DNA of 37,024 nt from DASYUM01 sp036001225 (GTDB taxonomy: Bacteria; Methylomirabilota; Methylomirabilia; Rokubacteriales; DASRDR01), in NCBI GenBank assembly GCA_036001225.1, contig DASYUM010000083.1, positions 1-37,024 of the forward strand, in the 5' to 3' direction. Position numbers and translations under genes: made by a program. This document shows, one piece after another, positions 25,272-33,550 of this stretch (position 1 is its first letter; each line of letters starts with the position of its first letter). The notes under the pieces are model-generated. The model was not told the DNA's origin. It made no database searches and saw nothing but the letters and a program-made list of their open reading frames with translations.

Positions 25272-26300
25272 CTAGCCCGGGGCTGACGCGCCCGACGACC
25301 GCGCGGGCTTCACCGCGTAGCCGTGAGCCCAGAACCAGTCGACGGCCTCCCGGAGCGCCGCGTCCACGGGCGTCTGCGGCAACCCGAGCTCGCGGATCGC
25401 CTTGGCGGGATCGAAGCGCATCCGCTTGGCGGCCACCCGTACCGCGGTGCGCGAGGCGAGGGGCTCGCGCCGGGTGACTCGGGAGACAGCCTCGAGAATC
25501 GCCGCGATCCCGAGCGCGACGGCGGAGGGCAGCCGCCATCGGGGCGCGGGGATCCCGGTGTACGACGCGAGCCGCTCGAAGATCTCGCGGAGGGCGAGGT
25601 TCCCCGCCGCGTGGCCCAGGATGTAGCGCTCTCCCACGCGGCCGCGCTCGGCGGCCAGGATGTGGCCGCGCGCGACGTCGCGCACGTGCACGAGGCTCAG
25701 CTCGCTGTCGAGATACGCGAACATCCGTCCCCGCAGGTAGTCCACCAGCATCTTGCCGGTCGGGGTGGGCTTCCAGTCCCAGGGCCCGATCGGCGCGCAT
25801 GGGTTCACGATGACGACCGGCAGCCCGCGGGCGGCGGCGGCCTCCGCCTCCCGCTCGGCCAGGAACTTCGACCGGTTGTAATCACCGACCATGTCCTCCA
25901 GGGTGACGGCGGTCGACTCCACCCCGGGCGATCCGTCCCGCGGCAGCCCGAGGGTCCCGACGCTCGAGGTGTAGACGACGCGGGGGACGCCCGCCGCCTC
26001 CGCCGCCGCGAGAAGGGCGCGCGTCCCGTCCACGTTGGTGTGGTAGAGGCGCGACGGGTCCGGAACCCACAGGCGGTAGTCGGCCGCGACGTGGTACAGG
26101 ACGTCTACGCCGTCCAGCGCTGGCCCGAGCGACGGGGGATCGAGGAGGTCGCCGGCCATGATCTCGACCGGCAGGCCCGCGAGCGCCCGTCGGTCGCTGG
26201 TCGGGCGGGCGAGGCTCCGGATCTTCGCCCCGCTGGCGATCAGCTCGCGGACCAAGTTGGCCCCGATGAATCCCGTCCCGCCGGTCACCAGCACCGTCAT
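25272..26300 (-). CDS. hpnA: Hopanoid-associated sugar epimerase HpnA (NAD-dependent SDR)
   Basis: A 342-residue extended short-chain dehydrogenase. It has the NAD motif VTGGTGFIGANLVREL at residues 5-20, the aspartate DLLDPPSL, the active-site stretch VVYTSSVGTLG and the YNRSKFLAE catalytic Tyr-x-x-x-Lys. The segment YHVAADYRLWVPDPSRLYHT is characteristic of the HpnA subgroup, encoded near hopanoid biosynthesis genes in many bacteria; its exact sugar substrate is not settled. No squalene-hopene cyclase or other hpn gene occurs in the window. The ATG at 26300 follows a modest AAGGG Shine-Dalgarno and is 21 bases after the upstream membrane-protein gene, so the two are probably co-transcribed. 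Confidence 0.88.
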   Translation of the reverse strand: MTVLVTGGTGFIGANLVRELIASGAKIRSLARPTSDRRALAGLPVEIMAGDLLDPPSLGPALDGVDVLYHVAADYRLWVPDPSRLYHTNVDGTRALLAAAEAAGVPRVVYTSSVGTLGLPRDGSPGVESTAVTLEDMVGDYNRSKFLAEREAEAAAARGLPVVIVNPCAPIGPWDWKPTPTGKMLVDYLRGRMFAYLDSELSLVHVRDVARGHILAAERGRVGERYILGHAAGNLALREIFERLASYTGIPAPRWRLPSAVALGIAAILEAVSRVTRREPLASRTAVRVAAKRMRFDPAKAIRELGLPQTPVDAALREAVDWFWAHGYAVKPARSSGASAPG

Positions 26301-26321
26301 GGGGTCAGCCCTTTCGCGCCT

Positions 26322-26966
26322 TCAGGACCTCACGTGCCCCGACACCAGTCGGCGCGCCGACCGAAAGAGCACGAACAGGGCGATGCCCTGCACGAGGTGC
26401 TGGAGCGCATTGTGGTTGAAATAGGCGGGGTGGAGGGCGATCCGGCCCTGCTGGATACCCGACGCGATGAGAGTCAGCACGAGCGCGACCAGCCCGAGGA
26501 GGAACGCGCGCTGTCCACCTCGCCGGTAGCCAAGGGCGAACACGGTGATCAGGAATACCGTGGCCGGGAGGTAGTAAAGCACGGCCACGAGGAAAAGCTG
26601 GCTCACGAAAAGCACCACGACCGCATACCCGGCCAACCCCGCCGCCGCGGCCAGCACAACCCACCGGGCCACGCGGGCCGGGAACTGGAGGTGGGCCCCG
26701 AGTCCCCAGGCCGCGAAAGCGGCCCCGCCGATCAGCAGCAGCGTCGCGGGCCAGAGGATCCGGCTTCCCAGCGTGCGCTCGTCGGCGAAGAAGCCGTGGA
26801 CGGTTCCACCTGTGAGGGCGGCTAGCCCGGTGGCCGCGAAAAAGAGCAGGAACCATGCCCCGATTGGCTCTCGGTGGGCATCGCGGGCGAGCAGGTGCGT
26901 GAACACCGCACACTCGACGGCCAGCCCGTAGTCGGTCAGCGTGACGTCAGGCTCGGTGATCAGCAT
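26322..26966 (-). CDS. Multi-pass membrane protein (DUF6962-like)
   Basis: A 214-residue protein with roughly six to seven hydrophobic helices. Conserved-looking polar residues lie in helices: Glu and His in YGLAVECAVFTHLLARD, a histidine in GGTVHGFF, and the C-terminal HPAYFNHNALQHLVQGIALF. This pattern resembles what I recall as the DUF6962 family; no function is established. The clustered histidines could bind a metal, as in ceramidase-like membrane hydrolases, but the spacing (HNALQH) is not that family's HxxxH, so I do not assign it. The ATG at 26966 lacks a clear Shine-Dalgarno; a TTGACG at 27050-27055 could be the -35 of its promoter, with a poor -10. It overlaps by context with hpnA, 21 bases downstream. 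Confidence 0.7.
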   Translation of the reverse strand: MLITEPDVTLTDYGLAVECAVFTHLLARDAHREPIGAWFLLFFAATGLAALTGGTVHGFFADERTLGSRILWPATLLLIGGAAFAAWGLGAHLQFPARVARWVVLAAAAGLAGYAVVVLFVSQLFLVAVLYYLPATVFLITVFALGYRRGGQRAFLLGLVALVLTLIASGIQQGRIALHPAYFNHNALQHLVQGIALFVLFRSARRLVSGHVRS

Positions 26967-27060
26967 GACCGTGGACCGGCGGCGCTACCCGCCGCAATCA
27001 GCCAGCTCGCACCGCTCGTAGCCCGAACAGAGCACGTTTCCGGGTCAGGCGTCAAGCTCG

Positions 27061-27190
27061 GGGGCCGAGCGCGGCCGCCTGGCACCCGAGCAGGCGCTCT
27101 TGACCGCGACCCGCAACGCGGGCGAGGCTCTAGGAGCCGGTGACCGTCTGGGCACGCTGGAGCCCGGCAAGCTGGCCGACCTCATCGGGG
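27061..27190 (+). pseudogene. C-terminal relic of an amidohydrolase
   Basis: In frame with, and directly upstream of, the TauD-like gene, the sequence reads LAPEQALLTATRNAGEALG then GTLEPGKLADLI, the near-invariant C-terminal block of metal-dependent amidohydrolases (dihydroorotase/imidazolonepropionase-like). The family's catalytic domain is absent upstream, where the divergent membrane-protein gene starts 95 bases away. After LADLI the frame runs into the leader of the next gene. It is a fragment of about 40 codons left after a deletion or rearrangement. Confidence 0.7.
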
Positions 27191-27222
27191 TCGCCGGCCA
27201 AATGAAGGAGGAGACCGCCGCC

Positions 27223-28284
27223 ATGACGACCCCGACGCCGATCGCCGGCGCCTGTGCCTGGCGCGGCGAGGAGATGGCCCGCTCGGCGCGCTGGCTCCGC
27301 ACGCTCGATCGGGCAGCCCTCGACGAGATCGACGCCGCCCTGCGGGTGGCCCGGGGGCGCCGGCTCCGGTGGGACCAGACCACCCGCGAGAGCTTCCCGC
27401 TTCCCACGCTCCGGGCGACGCTGGCCGAGATCGCCGGCGAGCTCGAGGACGGCGGCGGCGTGGTCAACCTGCGCGGTCTGCCGGTCGAGCGCTACTCGGC
27501 CGACGAGCTGCGCCAGATCTGGTTCGGGCTCGGCAGCCACCTCGGCCGGCCCGTGTTCCAGAACCGGCGCGGCGAGCTGATGCGCGAGATCCGCGATGAA
27601 GGGGCCGGCGTGGGCGAGCGCTACGGCCAGATCCCGGCCCCGGCCGGCGGCGAGCGCGCCGTGCTCTCGTCGTACGCGCGGACGCTCTCCAACGGACCGC
27701 TCCGCTTCCACACCGATCGCTGCGACGTGGTCGGCCTCCTCTGCGTCGGCCAGGCGGAAACCGGCGGGATCAGCAAGCTGTCCAGCTCGGTCGCCGTGCA
27801 CAACGAGATGATCATGCGACGGCCCGACCTGGCCGCGGCGCTCTACCAGGACGTCCCCCGCAGCCGCTTCGGGGAGGAGGCCGACCGTCCCGACGTCGTG
27901 TACCGGCTGCCCATCTTCGGCGTGCGGGACGGCAAGTTCACGAGCCACTACTCGCTCACCTTCATCGAGGTCGCCCAGATGGTGCCCGGCGTGCCGCCCC
28001 TCAGCGCCGCCCAGCGGGAGGCGATCGAGCTGCTCATGGCGCTGGCCGACGAGCTGTCCTTCGAGATGCGGTTCGAGCCGGGCGACATGCAGTTCGTGAA
28101 CAACCACGTGATCTATCACGCCCGCACGGCCTTCGCGGACGACGCGCGGAGCGGGACCGTGCGGCGGCTCTACCGGATCTGGCTCGCGATGCCGAACAGC
28201 CGGGCGCTGCCGGTGGGGCACGAGGTGCTGTGGGGGAGCGTCGAGCCGGGGGCCCTGCGGGGCGGCATTGGCCAGAGCACGTGA
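27223..28284 (+). CDS. TauD/TfdA-family Fe(II)/2-oxoglutarate dioxygenase
   Basis: A 353-residue non-haem iron oxygenase. The iron facial triad is His163 and Asp165 in LRFHTDRCDVVGLL and His299 in NNHVIYHARTAF, followed by the 2-oxoglutarate-binding arginine in RRLYRIWLAM (about 315). The N-terminal segment GGGVVNLRGLPVERYSADELR is typical of the TauD/clavaminate-synthase-like group. The ATG at 27223 is chosen over the longer in-frame frame because AAGGAGGAG lies nine bases before it; the upstream codons belong to the amidohydrolase relic. It stands alone rightward. Substrates in this family include taurine, carboxylates, aryloxy acids and amino acids; the gene context does not decide. Confidence 0.88.
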   Translation: MTTPTPIAGACAWRGEEMARSARWLRTLDRAALDEIDAALRVARGRRLRWDQTTRESFPLPTLRATLAEIAGELEDGGGVVNLRGLPVERYSADELRQIWFGLGSHLGRPVFQNRRGELMREIRDEGAGVGERYGQIPAPAGGERAVLSSYARTLSNGPLRFHTDRCDVVGLLCVGQAETGGISKLSSSVAVHNEMIMRRPDLAAALYQDVPRSRFGEEADRPDVVYRLPIFGVRDGKFTSHYSLTFIEVAQMVPGVPPLSAAQREAIELLMALADELSFEMRFEPGDMQFVNNHVIYHARTAFADDARSGTVRRLYRIWLAMPNSRALPVGHEVLWGSVEPGALRGGIGQST

Positions 28285-28405
28285 TCCGCCCGCGGTCCCC
28301 TCAGCGTGCCCCTGGAGGAGCTGGAAGAGGAAATCCGTCGCGGCCGTCGAAGCCGTAGATCGGTTCGCAAGCGAGCGCCGCGACGCTCTCTCTTTTCCCC
28401 TTCCA

Positions 28406-28576
28406 GGAACGTAGGCCATCCAAAGCACCTTTCTGCTCGGGTGACCGAGCCGGCTGCCGTGCGGCGCCTGTTGGCCGCCCTCGGGCTCGCCGCGGAACCG
28501 CCGCCGGCCCGCCCCGTCACGGCCTCCTGACCCGCCGCCGATTCCGGCGTCCGTCAGCCGCCGCTTCCCTCCCCGT
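28406..28576 (+). repeat. 171-base repeat, copy 1, encoding a conserved C-terminal tail
   Basis: These 171 bases recur at 36854..37024 with a single mismatch seen (CTGCC versus CGGCC); the match starts sharply at GGAACGTAGG and runs to the window end, so the true repeat may be longer. A frame open through it ends EPAAVRRLLAALGLAAEPP... with a TGA at 28528-28530, which resembles the C-terminal tail of some IS91-like transposases; I cannot confirm this. In this copy the upstream part (28306-28405) is a charged, unrecognised frame (PLEELEEEIRRGRR). The stretch 28285-28688 otherwise holds no gene; a TACACT at 28648 region could be a -10 for livH but has no partner. Confidence 0.75.
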
Positions 28577-28688
28577 TTGCCCGCTGAGCCGCGGAGGCGG
28601 GTTCCGACCCCGTGTCCCCGGGCCCGGTCCGGCCGGCTGGCGGCGCGCTACACTCCGGGCACCGTGGCGAGGTGCGAGCGGAGGTGAC

Positions 28689-29636
28689 GTGCGGGCGGGC
28701 GGGCCCGGACCGGGGGGCCAGGAAACATGCTTAGCACCGCCCTACGCTCTCGGCCTGCAGGAGATACGCCAGCTCGGCGCCGTCGGCGGCCTTCTGATCG
28801 GCGGCGTCTACGCCCTGATCGCCCTGGGCCTCAACATCGTCTTCGGGACGATGCGGGTCATCAACTTCGCCCAGGGCACGATCCTCATGGCCGGCATGTT
28901 CGGCGCCTACTGGCTGTGGGCCCTGCTGGGCCTCCACCCGTACTGGTCACCGCTGGCCACCGTGCCCGGCCTGTTCGGGCTGGGCTGGCTGATCCAGTGG
29001 CTGTTCGTCGGTCCGCTGGTGGCCCGCGAGCGGGCCCGGGAGCCGATGAGCGTCCTCCTCCTCACCCTGGGCCTCGCCCTCGTCCTGGAGAACCTGGCGC
29101 TTCTTTTCTTCGCCGCCGACTTCAAGACCATTCCCAGCGGGATCGGGCGCCAGACTTTCAAGGTGGCCGGGCTCATCGTCAGCGTGCCGCGACTGATCGG
29201 GCTCGGGGCCATGCTCCTGACCGGCGCCGCGCTCTGGCTCTTCTTCACCCGGACCGATCTCGGGCGCGCCATCCGGGCCACCGGCCAGGACCGCCAGGTG
29301 GCGCGGCTCATGGGGATCGACGACCGGCGGATCTACAACGTCGCCTTCGGGTTGAGCGCCGCGCTCATGGGGATCGCGGCGGCCGTGCTGGTGCCCTTCT
29401 TCTACGTCCACCCGGCGGTGGGCACGTCGTTCCTGCTCAAGGCGTTCGTCATCGTGGTGCTGGGTGGGCTCGGCAGCATGCCGGGGGCGGCGCTGGGCGG
29501 CCTCCTGGTCGGCCTCATCGAGGGCGTGGTGGCCCTCTACCTGCAGGCGGCGGCCGCCCAGATCGTGCTGTTCGGGCTGTTCGTGGCGGTGGTGTTCGTG
29601 CGGCCGACGGGGTTGCTCGGAGTCGAGCGCCAGTGA
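28689..29636 (+). CDS. livH: Branched-chain amino-acid ABC transporter permease LivH
   Basis: A 315-residue permease with about eight membrane segments. LivH hallmarks are GGLLIGGVYALIALGLNIVFGTMRVINFAQG near the N-terminus (split here as GGVYALIALGLN and MRVINFAQG), the RAIRATGQDRQVARLMGID loop, and the C-terminal LGGLGSMPGAALGGLLVG. The used start is GTG at 28689 with GGAGG four bases upstream, giving an unusual 24-residue hydrophilic lead-in. An ATG at 28727 with AGGAAA before it lies in the +1 frame (MLSTALRS), so a small indel between 28727 and about 28765 is possible. The next gene, livM-livG, follows after a 326-base gap, larger than usual. No substrate-binding LivK gene is found in the window. 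Confidence 0.87.
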   Translation: MRAGGPGPGGQETCLAPPYALGLQEIRQLGAVGGLLIGGVYALIALGLNIVFGTMRVINFAQGTILMAGMFGAYWLWALLGLHPYWSPLATVPGLFGLGWLIQWLFVGPLVARERAREPMSVLLLTLGLALVLENLALLFFAADFKTIPSGIGRQTFKVAGLIVSVPRLIGLGAMLLTGAALWLFFTRTDLGRAIRATGQDRQVARLMGIDDRRIYNVAFGLSAALMGIAAAVLVPFFYVHPAVGTSFLLKAFVIVVLGGLGSMPGAALGGLLVGLIEGVVALYLQAAAAQIVLFGLFVAVVFVRPTGLLGVERQ

Positions 29637-29864
29637 GCCGCCGGGCCGATGACATGACGGGCGGGTCCTGGCACAGCGACCTGCCCCGGCGCGTCCTCGC
29701 GGGTCGGATGGCGTGACTGCACGGGGCGATTGATGAGGCCGTCCGGAGCGTTGCGCGTTGAAACATGCGCGATTCTCATCGTCGCTGCGGGCGCTCCGGG
29801 GCAGCTCGCTGCGCCACCCGCCCGGCCTCGCCGTCCGAGCATGATTCCTTCCTTTCCGGTACGC

Positions 29865-29910
29865 GCGCCTCGGACGGCGGGGACCCCAGCCCCGCGACGT
29901 CCTGCGACGC
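29865..29910. repeat. Single inverted copy of the REP-like hairpin
   Basis: This is the reverse complement of the units at 99..264 with about three mismatches: GCGCC, GGACG, GGGG on the left and CCCC, CGTCC, GACGC on the right. It lies in the 326-base spacer 29637-29962 between livH and the livM-livG fusion, which otherwise shows no gene. The rightward reading frame that crosses it should not be taken as an N-terminal extension of LivM. Confidence 0.75.
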
Positions 29911-29962
29911 GCCGCACCCACACCCCAGAGTCGTCCTTCGGCGCGCTTCATGGGTCAGAGTC

Positions 29963-31807
29963 GTGAGCACGCGCGCCGAGCGGGTGATCGGGAGCGGGCT
30001 GGGCGCGCTGCTGGTCGGGGCGGTGGCGCTGGTCCCGGTCGCCATGCGGGTGCTCCTGGCCGACGACAACTACTGGCTCCAGGTCGTCATCTGGGTCCTC
30101 TTCTTCGCGTATCTGTCGGCGGCCTGGAACCTGATCGGCGGCTTCGCCGGCCAGTACTCGATCGGCCATGCCGGGTTCCTGGGGATCGGCGCCTACACCT
30201 CCTCGCTCCTCGCCATCCACGCCGGCCTCTCCCCCTGGCTCGGCATGCTGGCCGGCGGCCTGGTGGCGGCCGCCGCCGGCGGCCTGATCGGCTACCCCTG
30301 CTTTCGGCTGCGCGGCGCGTTCTTCTCGCTGGTGACGATCGCCTTTGCCGAGATGCTGCGGGTGGGAACCGAGCTGACCGACAGTCTGTTCGGGCTCGAG
30401 ATCAACGGCGTCCGTGGCCTCCTGCTGCCCGTGCTCGGCCACCGGCCGGCCGCGTTCCAGTTCGTGGACAAGCGGTACTACTACTACGTCATCCTGGCCC
30501 TGCTGCTGGCCGTGCTGGCCGTTGGCGGGTGGGTGAAGCGGTCGCGCCTCGGCTACTACCTGGCCGCCATCGGCGACGACGAGGATGCCGTGGCCAGCCT
30601 GGGCGTCAACCCGGCGCGGGCCAAGCTGGCGGCCATGCTCCTGTCGGCATTCTTCACGGCGCTGGCCGGGACGTTCTACGCCCAGTTCATCCTCTTCATC
30701 ACGCCGACCCGGACCATGAGCCTCGACTTCTCGGTCCAGATGGTGATCATGGCCGTGCTGGGCGGGCTGGGAAGTGTCCTCGGCCCGGTGTACGGCGCGG
30801 TGATCCTCGTCCCCATCGCCGAGGGGACGCGCGCGGTGTGGGGCGGGGGACTGCAGGGCGTCCACCTCGTCGTCTACGGTGGGCTGCTCATGGTCGTGAT
30901 CCTGTACGCTCCGCAGGGCGTCGAGGGCTGGGTTCGCCGCCACGTCACCCGCCTCGTCCGCCGGTTGGCGGCGCGGCTCGAACCCAGCCCGGTGCCGCCG
31001 GCCGTGGCTCCGGGGCCGTCGGTGGTCCTCCCGGAAGGCCGGCTGTTCCCGCCGGGACGGGCGGTCGCGGGGAGCGACGGGCAGCCGCTCCTCGTCCTCC
31101 GCGGCCTGAGCCGGCGGTTCGGCGGCGCGGTGGCGGTCCGGGATCTGAGCCTCGAGGTCCACGCCGGGGAGGCCGTCGGCCTCATCGGTCCCAACGGCGC
31201 GGGCAAGACCACGGTCTTCAACCTCATCACCGGCGTCCTCGCGCCGCACGCCGGTCGCATCGCCTTCGGCGGCGTCGAGTTGACCGGCCTCCGGCCCGAT
31301 GCCGTCAACCGGCTGGGGATCGCCCGCACGTTCCAGATCGTCCGCCCCTTCGCCCGGCTCTCCGCCCGCGACAACGTCGTCGTCGCCGCGCTGCCCCGGG
31401 TGCGCGGGGTGGCCGAGGCGCGGCGCGAGGCCGAGCGCTGCCTGGCCTTCGTGGGGCTCGCGCATCGGGCCGACGTCCCCGGCGACGGCCTCAGCACCGG
31501 CGAGCGGAAGCGGCTCGAGCTGGCCCGGGCCCTGGCCACCCGACCCCGGCTGCTGCTGCTCGACGAGGTGATGGGGGGAGTGGACCAGCGGAGCCTGCCC
31601 GGCCTCATCGCCCTCATTCAGCGGATCAAGGGTGAGGGCGTAACCCTGCTCGTGATCGAGCACAATCTCCGGGTGGTGAGTGCGGTCGCCGACCGGCTGG
31701 TCATGCTGCACCTCGGCGAGAAGGTGGCCGAGGGGCCGCCCGACGCGGTGGTGGGCGATCCCCGGGTCGTGGACATCTACGTGGGCGGGACCCTTGCTCT
31801 CCGTTGA
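29963..31807 (+). CDS. LivM-LivG fusion: branched-chain amino-acid permease plus ATPase
   Basis: A 614-residue fusion. Residues 1 to about 320 are LivM, with some eight to nine helices, the hallmark LSAAWNLIGGFAGQYSIGHAGF and the loop GYYLAAIGDDEDAVASLGVN. A proline-rich linker of about 45 residues (EPSPVPPAVAPGPSV...) leads to a LivG ATPase from about 374: Walker A GPNGAGKTT (about 410-418), ARTFQIVRPF Q-loop, LSTGERKRLELARAL signature, LLLLDEVMGGVDQ Walker B and VIEHNLRVV. Fusion of these subunits is known in some bacteria. The start is a GTG at 29963 (VSTRAERVIGSG), without a clear Shine-Dalgarno; the frame is open further upstream through a REP-like repeat, which I reject as coding. The livF gene overlaps its end by 14 bases. 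Confidence 0.88.
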   Translation: MSTRAERVIGSGLGALLVGAVALVPVAMRVLLADDNYWLQVVIWVLFFAYLSAAWNLIGGFAGQYSIGHAGFLGIGAYTSSLLAIHAGLSPWLGMLAGGLVAAAAGGLIGYPCFRLRGAFFSLVTIAFAEMLRVGTELTDSLFGLEINGVRGLLLPVLGHRPAAFQFVDKRYYYYVILALLLAVLAVGGWVKRSRLGYYLAAIGDDEDAVASLGVNPARAKLAAMLLSAFFTALAGTFYAQFILFITPTRTMSLDFSVQMVIMAVLGGLGSVLGPVYGAVILVPIAEGTRAVWGGGLQGVHLVVYGGLLMVVILYAPQGVEGWVRRHVTRLVRRLAARLEPSPVPPAVAPGPSVVLPEGRLFPPGRAVAGSDGQPLLVLRGLSRRFGGAVAVRDLSLEVHAGEAVGLIGPNGAGKTTVFNLITGVLAPHAGRIAFGGVELTGLRPDAVNRLGIARTFQIVRPFARLSARDNVVVAALPRVRGVAEARREAERCLAFVGLAHRADVPGDGLSTGERKRLELARALATRPRLLLLDEVMGGVDQRSLPGLIALIQRIKGEGVTLLVIEHNLRVVSAVADRLVMLHLGEKVAEGPPDAVVGDPRVVDIYVGGTLALR

Positions 31808-32512
31808 AGGGCTCGAGGTCCGGTACGGCGGTTACCTGGCGCTGAGCGGCGTGTCGCTGGCGGTCGGGGCGGGCGAGGTCGCCTGTCTGCTGGGTGCCAA
31901 CGGGTCGGGGAAGAGCTCCCTGCTCAACGCGGTCTCCGGGCTGGTGCCACCCGCGGCCGGGCGGGTCGTCTTCGACGGCGTCCCGCTCACCGGCGTGCCG
32001 ACCTACCGGCTGCTCGGGCTCGGGCTCGCTCACGTCCTCGAGCGGCGGCGGCTCTTTCCGTACATGACCGTCCTCGAGAACCTGCTCCTCGGCGCCTACC
32101 TGCCGCCGCTCCGCCCGGGACGGGTCGCCGCGCTCGAGCGCGTCTACGCGCTCTTCCCGGTCCTCCGCGACAAGCGCGGCCAGCTCGCCTCGACGCTCTC
32201 CGGTGGCGAGCAGCAGATGGTGGCCATCGCACGCGCCCTGATGGCGCGCCCGCGCTTCCTCATGCTGGACGAGCCGTTCCTCGGCCTGGCCCCGCGGCTG
32301 GTCGAGCTGATCGCGGAGACGATCCAGCGGATCAACCGCGACGGCGTGACCGTGCTCTTCACCGAGCAGGCGATCCGGCAGTCGCCATCGCCCACCGCGG
32401 CTACGTCCTGGAGAGCGGGCGGCTGGCCCTGGCCGGCCCGAGCGCGGACCTGCTGGGCGACGAGCGCCTGCACCGGATCTACATGGGTCTCGATAGCGGA
32501 CGGTCGAGGTGA
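31794..32512 (+). pseudogene. livF: Branched-chain amino-acid ABC transporter ATPase LivF, frameshifted
   Basis: The frame from the TTG at 31794 (LLSVEGLEVRYGG) shows Walker A LLGANGSGKSS, LSGGEQQMVAIARAL and FLMLDEPFLGLAP, a normal LivF up to VLFTEQAIRQ near 32373. There the frame shifts: the continuation AIAHRGYVLESGRLALAGPS and ERLHRIYMGL is found in another frame, ending at TGA 32510-32512, whereas the original frame drifts into PSPTAATSWRAGG and stops at 32540. A loss of one base or gain of two near 32376-32385 explains it. The damage follows the H-loop region, removing only the last 40-45 residues' identity, so partial function is conceivable. A sequencing or assembly error is a real alternative, since the rest of the liv operon is intact. 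Confidence 0.8.
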
Positions 32513-32536
32513 CCGGCGCTCCGCTCCAGGCCGAGC

Positions 32537-33550
32537 CTAACCAGCCAGGGACCGCAACGCGGTGAGAACGTCCTCCTCGGTGATCCGGGCCATCGGTCCT
32601 TTCGCCGAGACATGGCGATGCCGTGCCAGGCGAAAGCCGAATCGACGGCAGCTGGTGGGGCCGAACAGGCCGACGCCGGGAACCCTGAACAGATCAGAGG
32701 CGTGGAGCAGGCAGGAATCGACTCCGAGAAACAGGTCGGCCGAGCCGACCAGGGCCATCGCGAACGGAAGCGGCAGCCCCGGGCATTCCAGGACCCAGTC
32801 TGCGCCCCCGCTCGCGTCCGACAGCCGGCTCTGCTCGTCCAGAGCCAGCGCGACGTACTGCGGGCAACACTCGAGGAACCGCTCGAGGCAGCGGCGGAAC
32901 CGATCCGCGGGCCAGGTCTTGTCGGGGAGTGTCTCGGTGTGCACGGCCAGGAGGCGGAGCGGCCGGGGCAACGTCGCTCGAAACTCCCGCGCGAAGGCCA
33001 TGGCGTCCGCCGGCAGCAGCGGGGGGTGGGCGAAGTCTTCCAGCCGTAGGGACCGGTCGAACCAGCGGGGGACGCCGAAGGCCATGTCGGCGGCATGGCT
33101 GACGCCGTCGACGGAAACCCGATGCCGGAATGCCGGAAAGAATCCCACGGTCTCGGTGCCGGGTAGCAATCGCAGCAGTTCGTCGACGCTGGCGGAGTAC
33201 CAGGGAGCGAGCGAGAGGAAGAGGTCGCAGCCGCCCACAGCTTCGGCCAGGGCGCTGGCGTCGAACCGCCAACCCGCCGGCGTCTTCACGAACTCCACCT
33301 CGTAGACCGCGGCCAGCGGAAGGTCGGAGTAGAAGAGGTGGCGGTCGCCGGGCGCGCAGATCAAGCCGAGGGCGTGGGGAAAGAGCGAGGCCAGGGCACG
33401 CAGAGCGGGAAGCGTCAGTAAGCGGTCCCCGAACCCGTTGTGGAAGAGAGCGACGGGACGCTGCGCGCCGCCCGGCCCCGGCGGCGACGACGGCCGGGTC
33501 TGGAGTGAGGGGCGCACCGCCAGTGGTGGCCCGGAGACGCCCCTGGACAC
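32537..33550 (-). CDS. GT9 (heptosyltransferase)-like glycosyltransferase in the RiPP operon
   Basis: A 337-residue GT-B fold protein resembling glycosyltransferase family 9 (ADP-heptose:LPS heptosyltransferases). Visible elements are the N-terminal ALFHNGFGDRLLTLPALRAL, the middle DKTWPADRFRRCLERFL, and the donor-site region SADLFLGVDSCLLHASDLF and PGVGLFGPTSCRRFGF. The first 30 residues are proline/serine-rich and probably unstructured; internal GTG starts are possible. The GTG at 33550 directly abuts the stop of the HExxH gene (33551-33553), so its translation is likely coupled. No LPS-core genes are near, and its place as the last gene of a peptide-modification operon suggests it may glycosylate the modified peptide, perhaps at a hydroxyl installed by the HExxH protein; this is inference. 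Confidence 0.78.
   Translation of the reverse strand: MSRGVSGPPLAVRPSLQTRPSSPPGPGGAQRPVALFHNGFGDRLLTLPALRALASLFPHALGLICAPGDRHLFYSDLPLAAVYEVEFVKTPAGWRFDASALAEAVGGCDLFLSLAPWYSASVDELLRLLPGTETVGFFPAFRHRVSVDGVSHAADMAFGVPRWFDRSLRLEDFAHPPLLPADAMAFAREFRATLPRPLRLLAVHTETLPDKTWPADRFRRCLERFLECCPQYVALALDEQSRLSDASGGADWVLECPGLPLPFAMALVGSADLFLGVDSCLLHASDLFRVPGVGLFGPTSCRRFGFRLARHRHVSAKGPMARITEEDVLTALRSLAG

Noticed and set aside
27050..27055. TTGACG as -35 of a promoter for the DUF6962-like gene
   Set aside because: The matching -10 (TCTGTT) is poor and the hexamer lies at the edge of the amidohydrolase relic, so it is mentioned but not listed.
29765..29962. Extension of LivM by 66 residues upstream
   Set aside because: The frame crosses a REP-like repeat, gives charged non-membrane sequence, and is not LivM-like.
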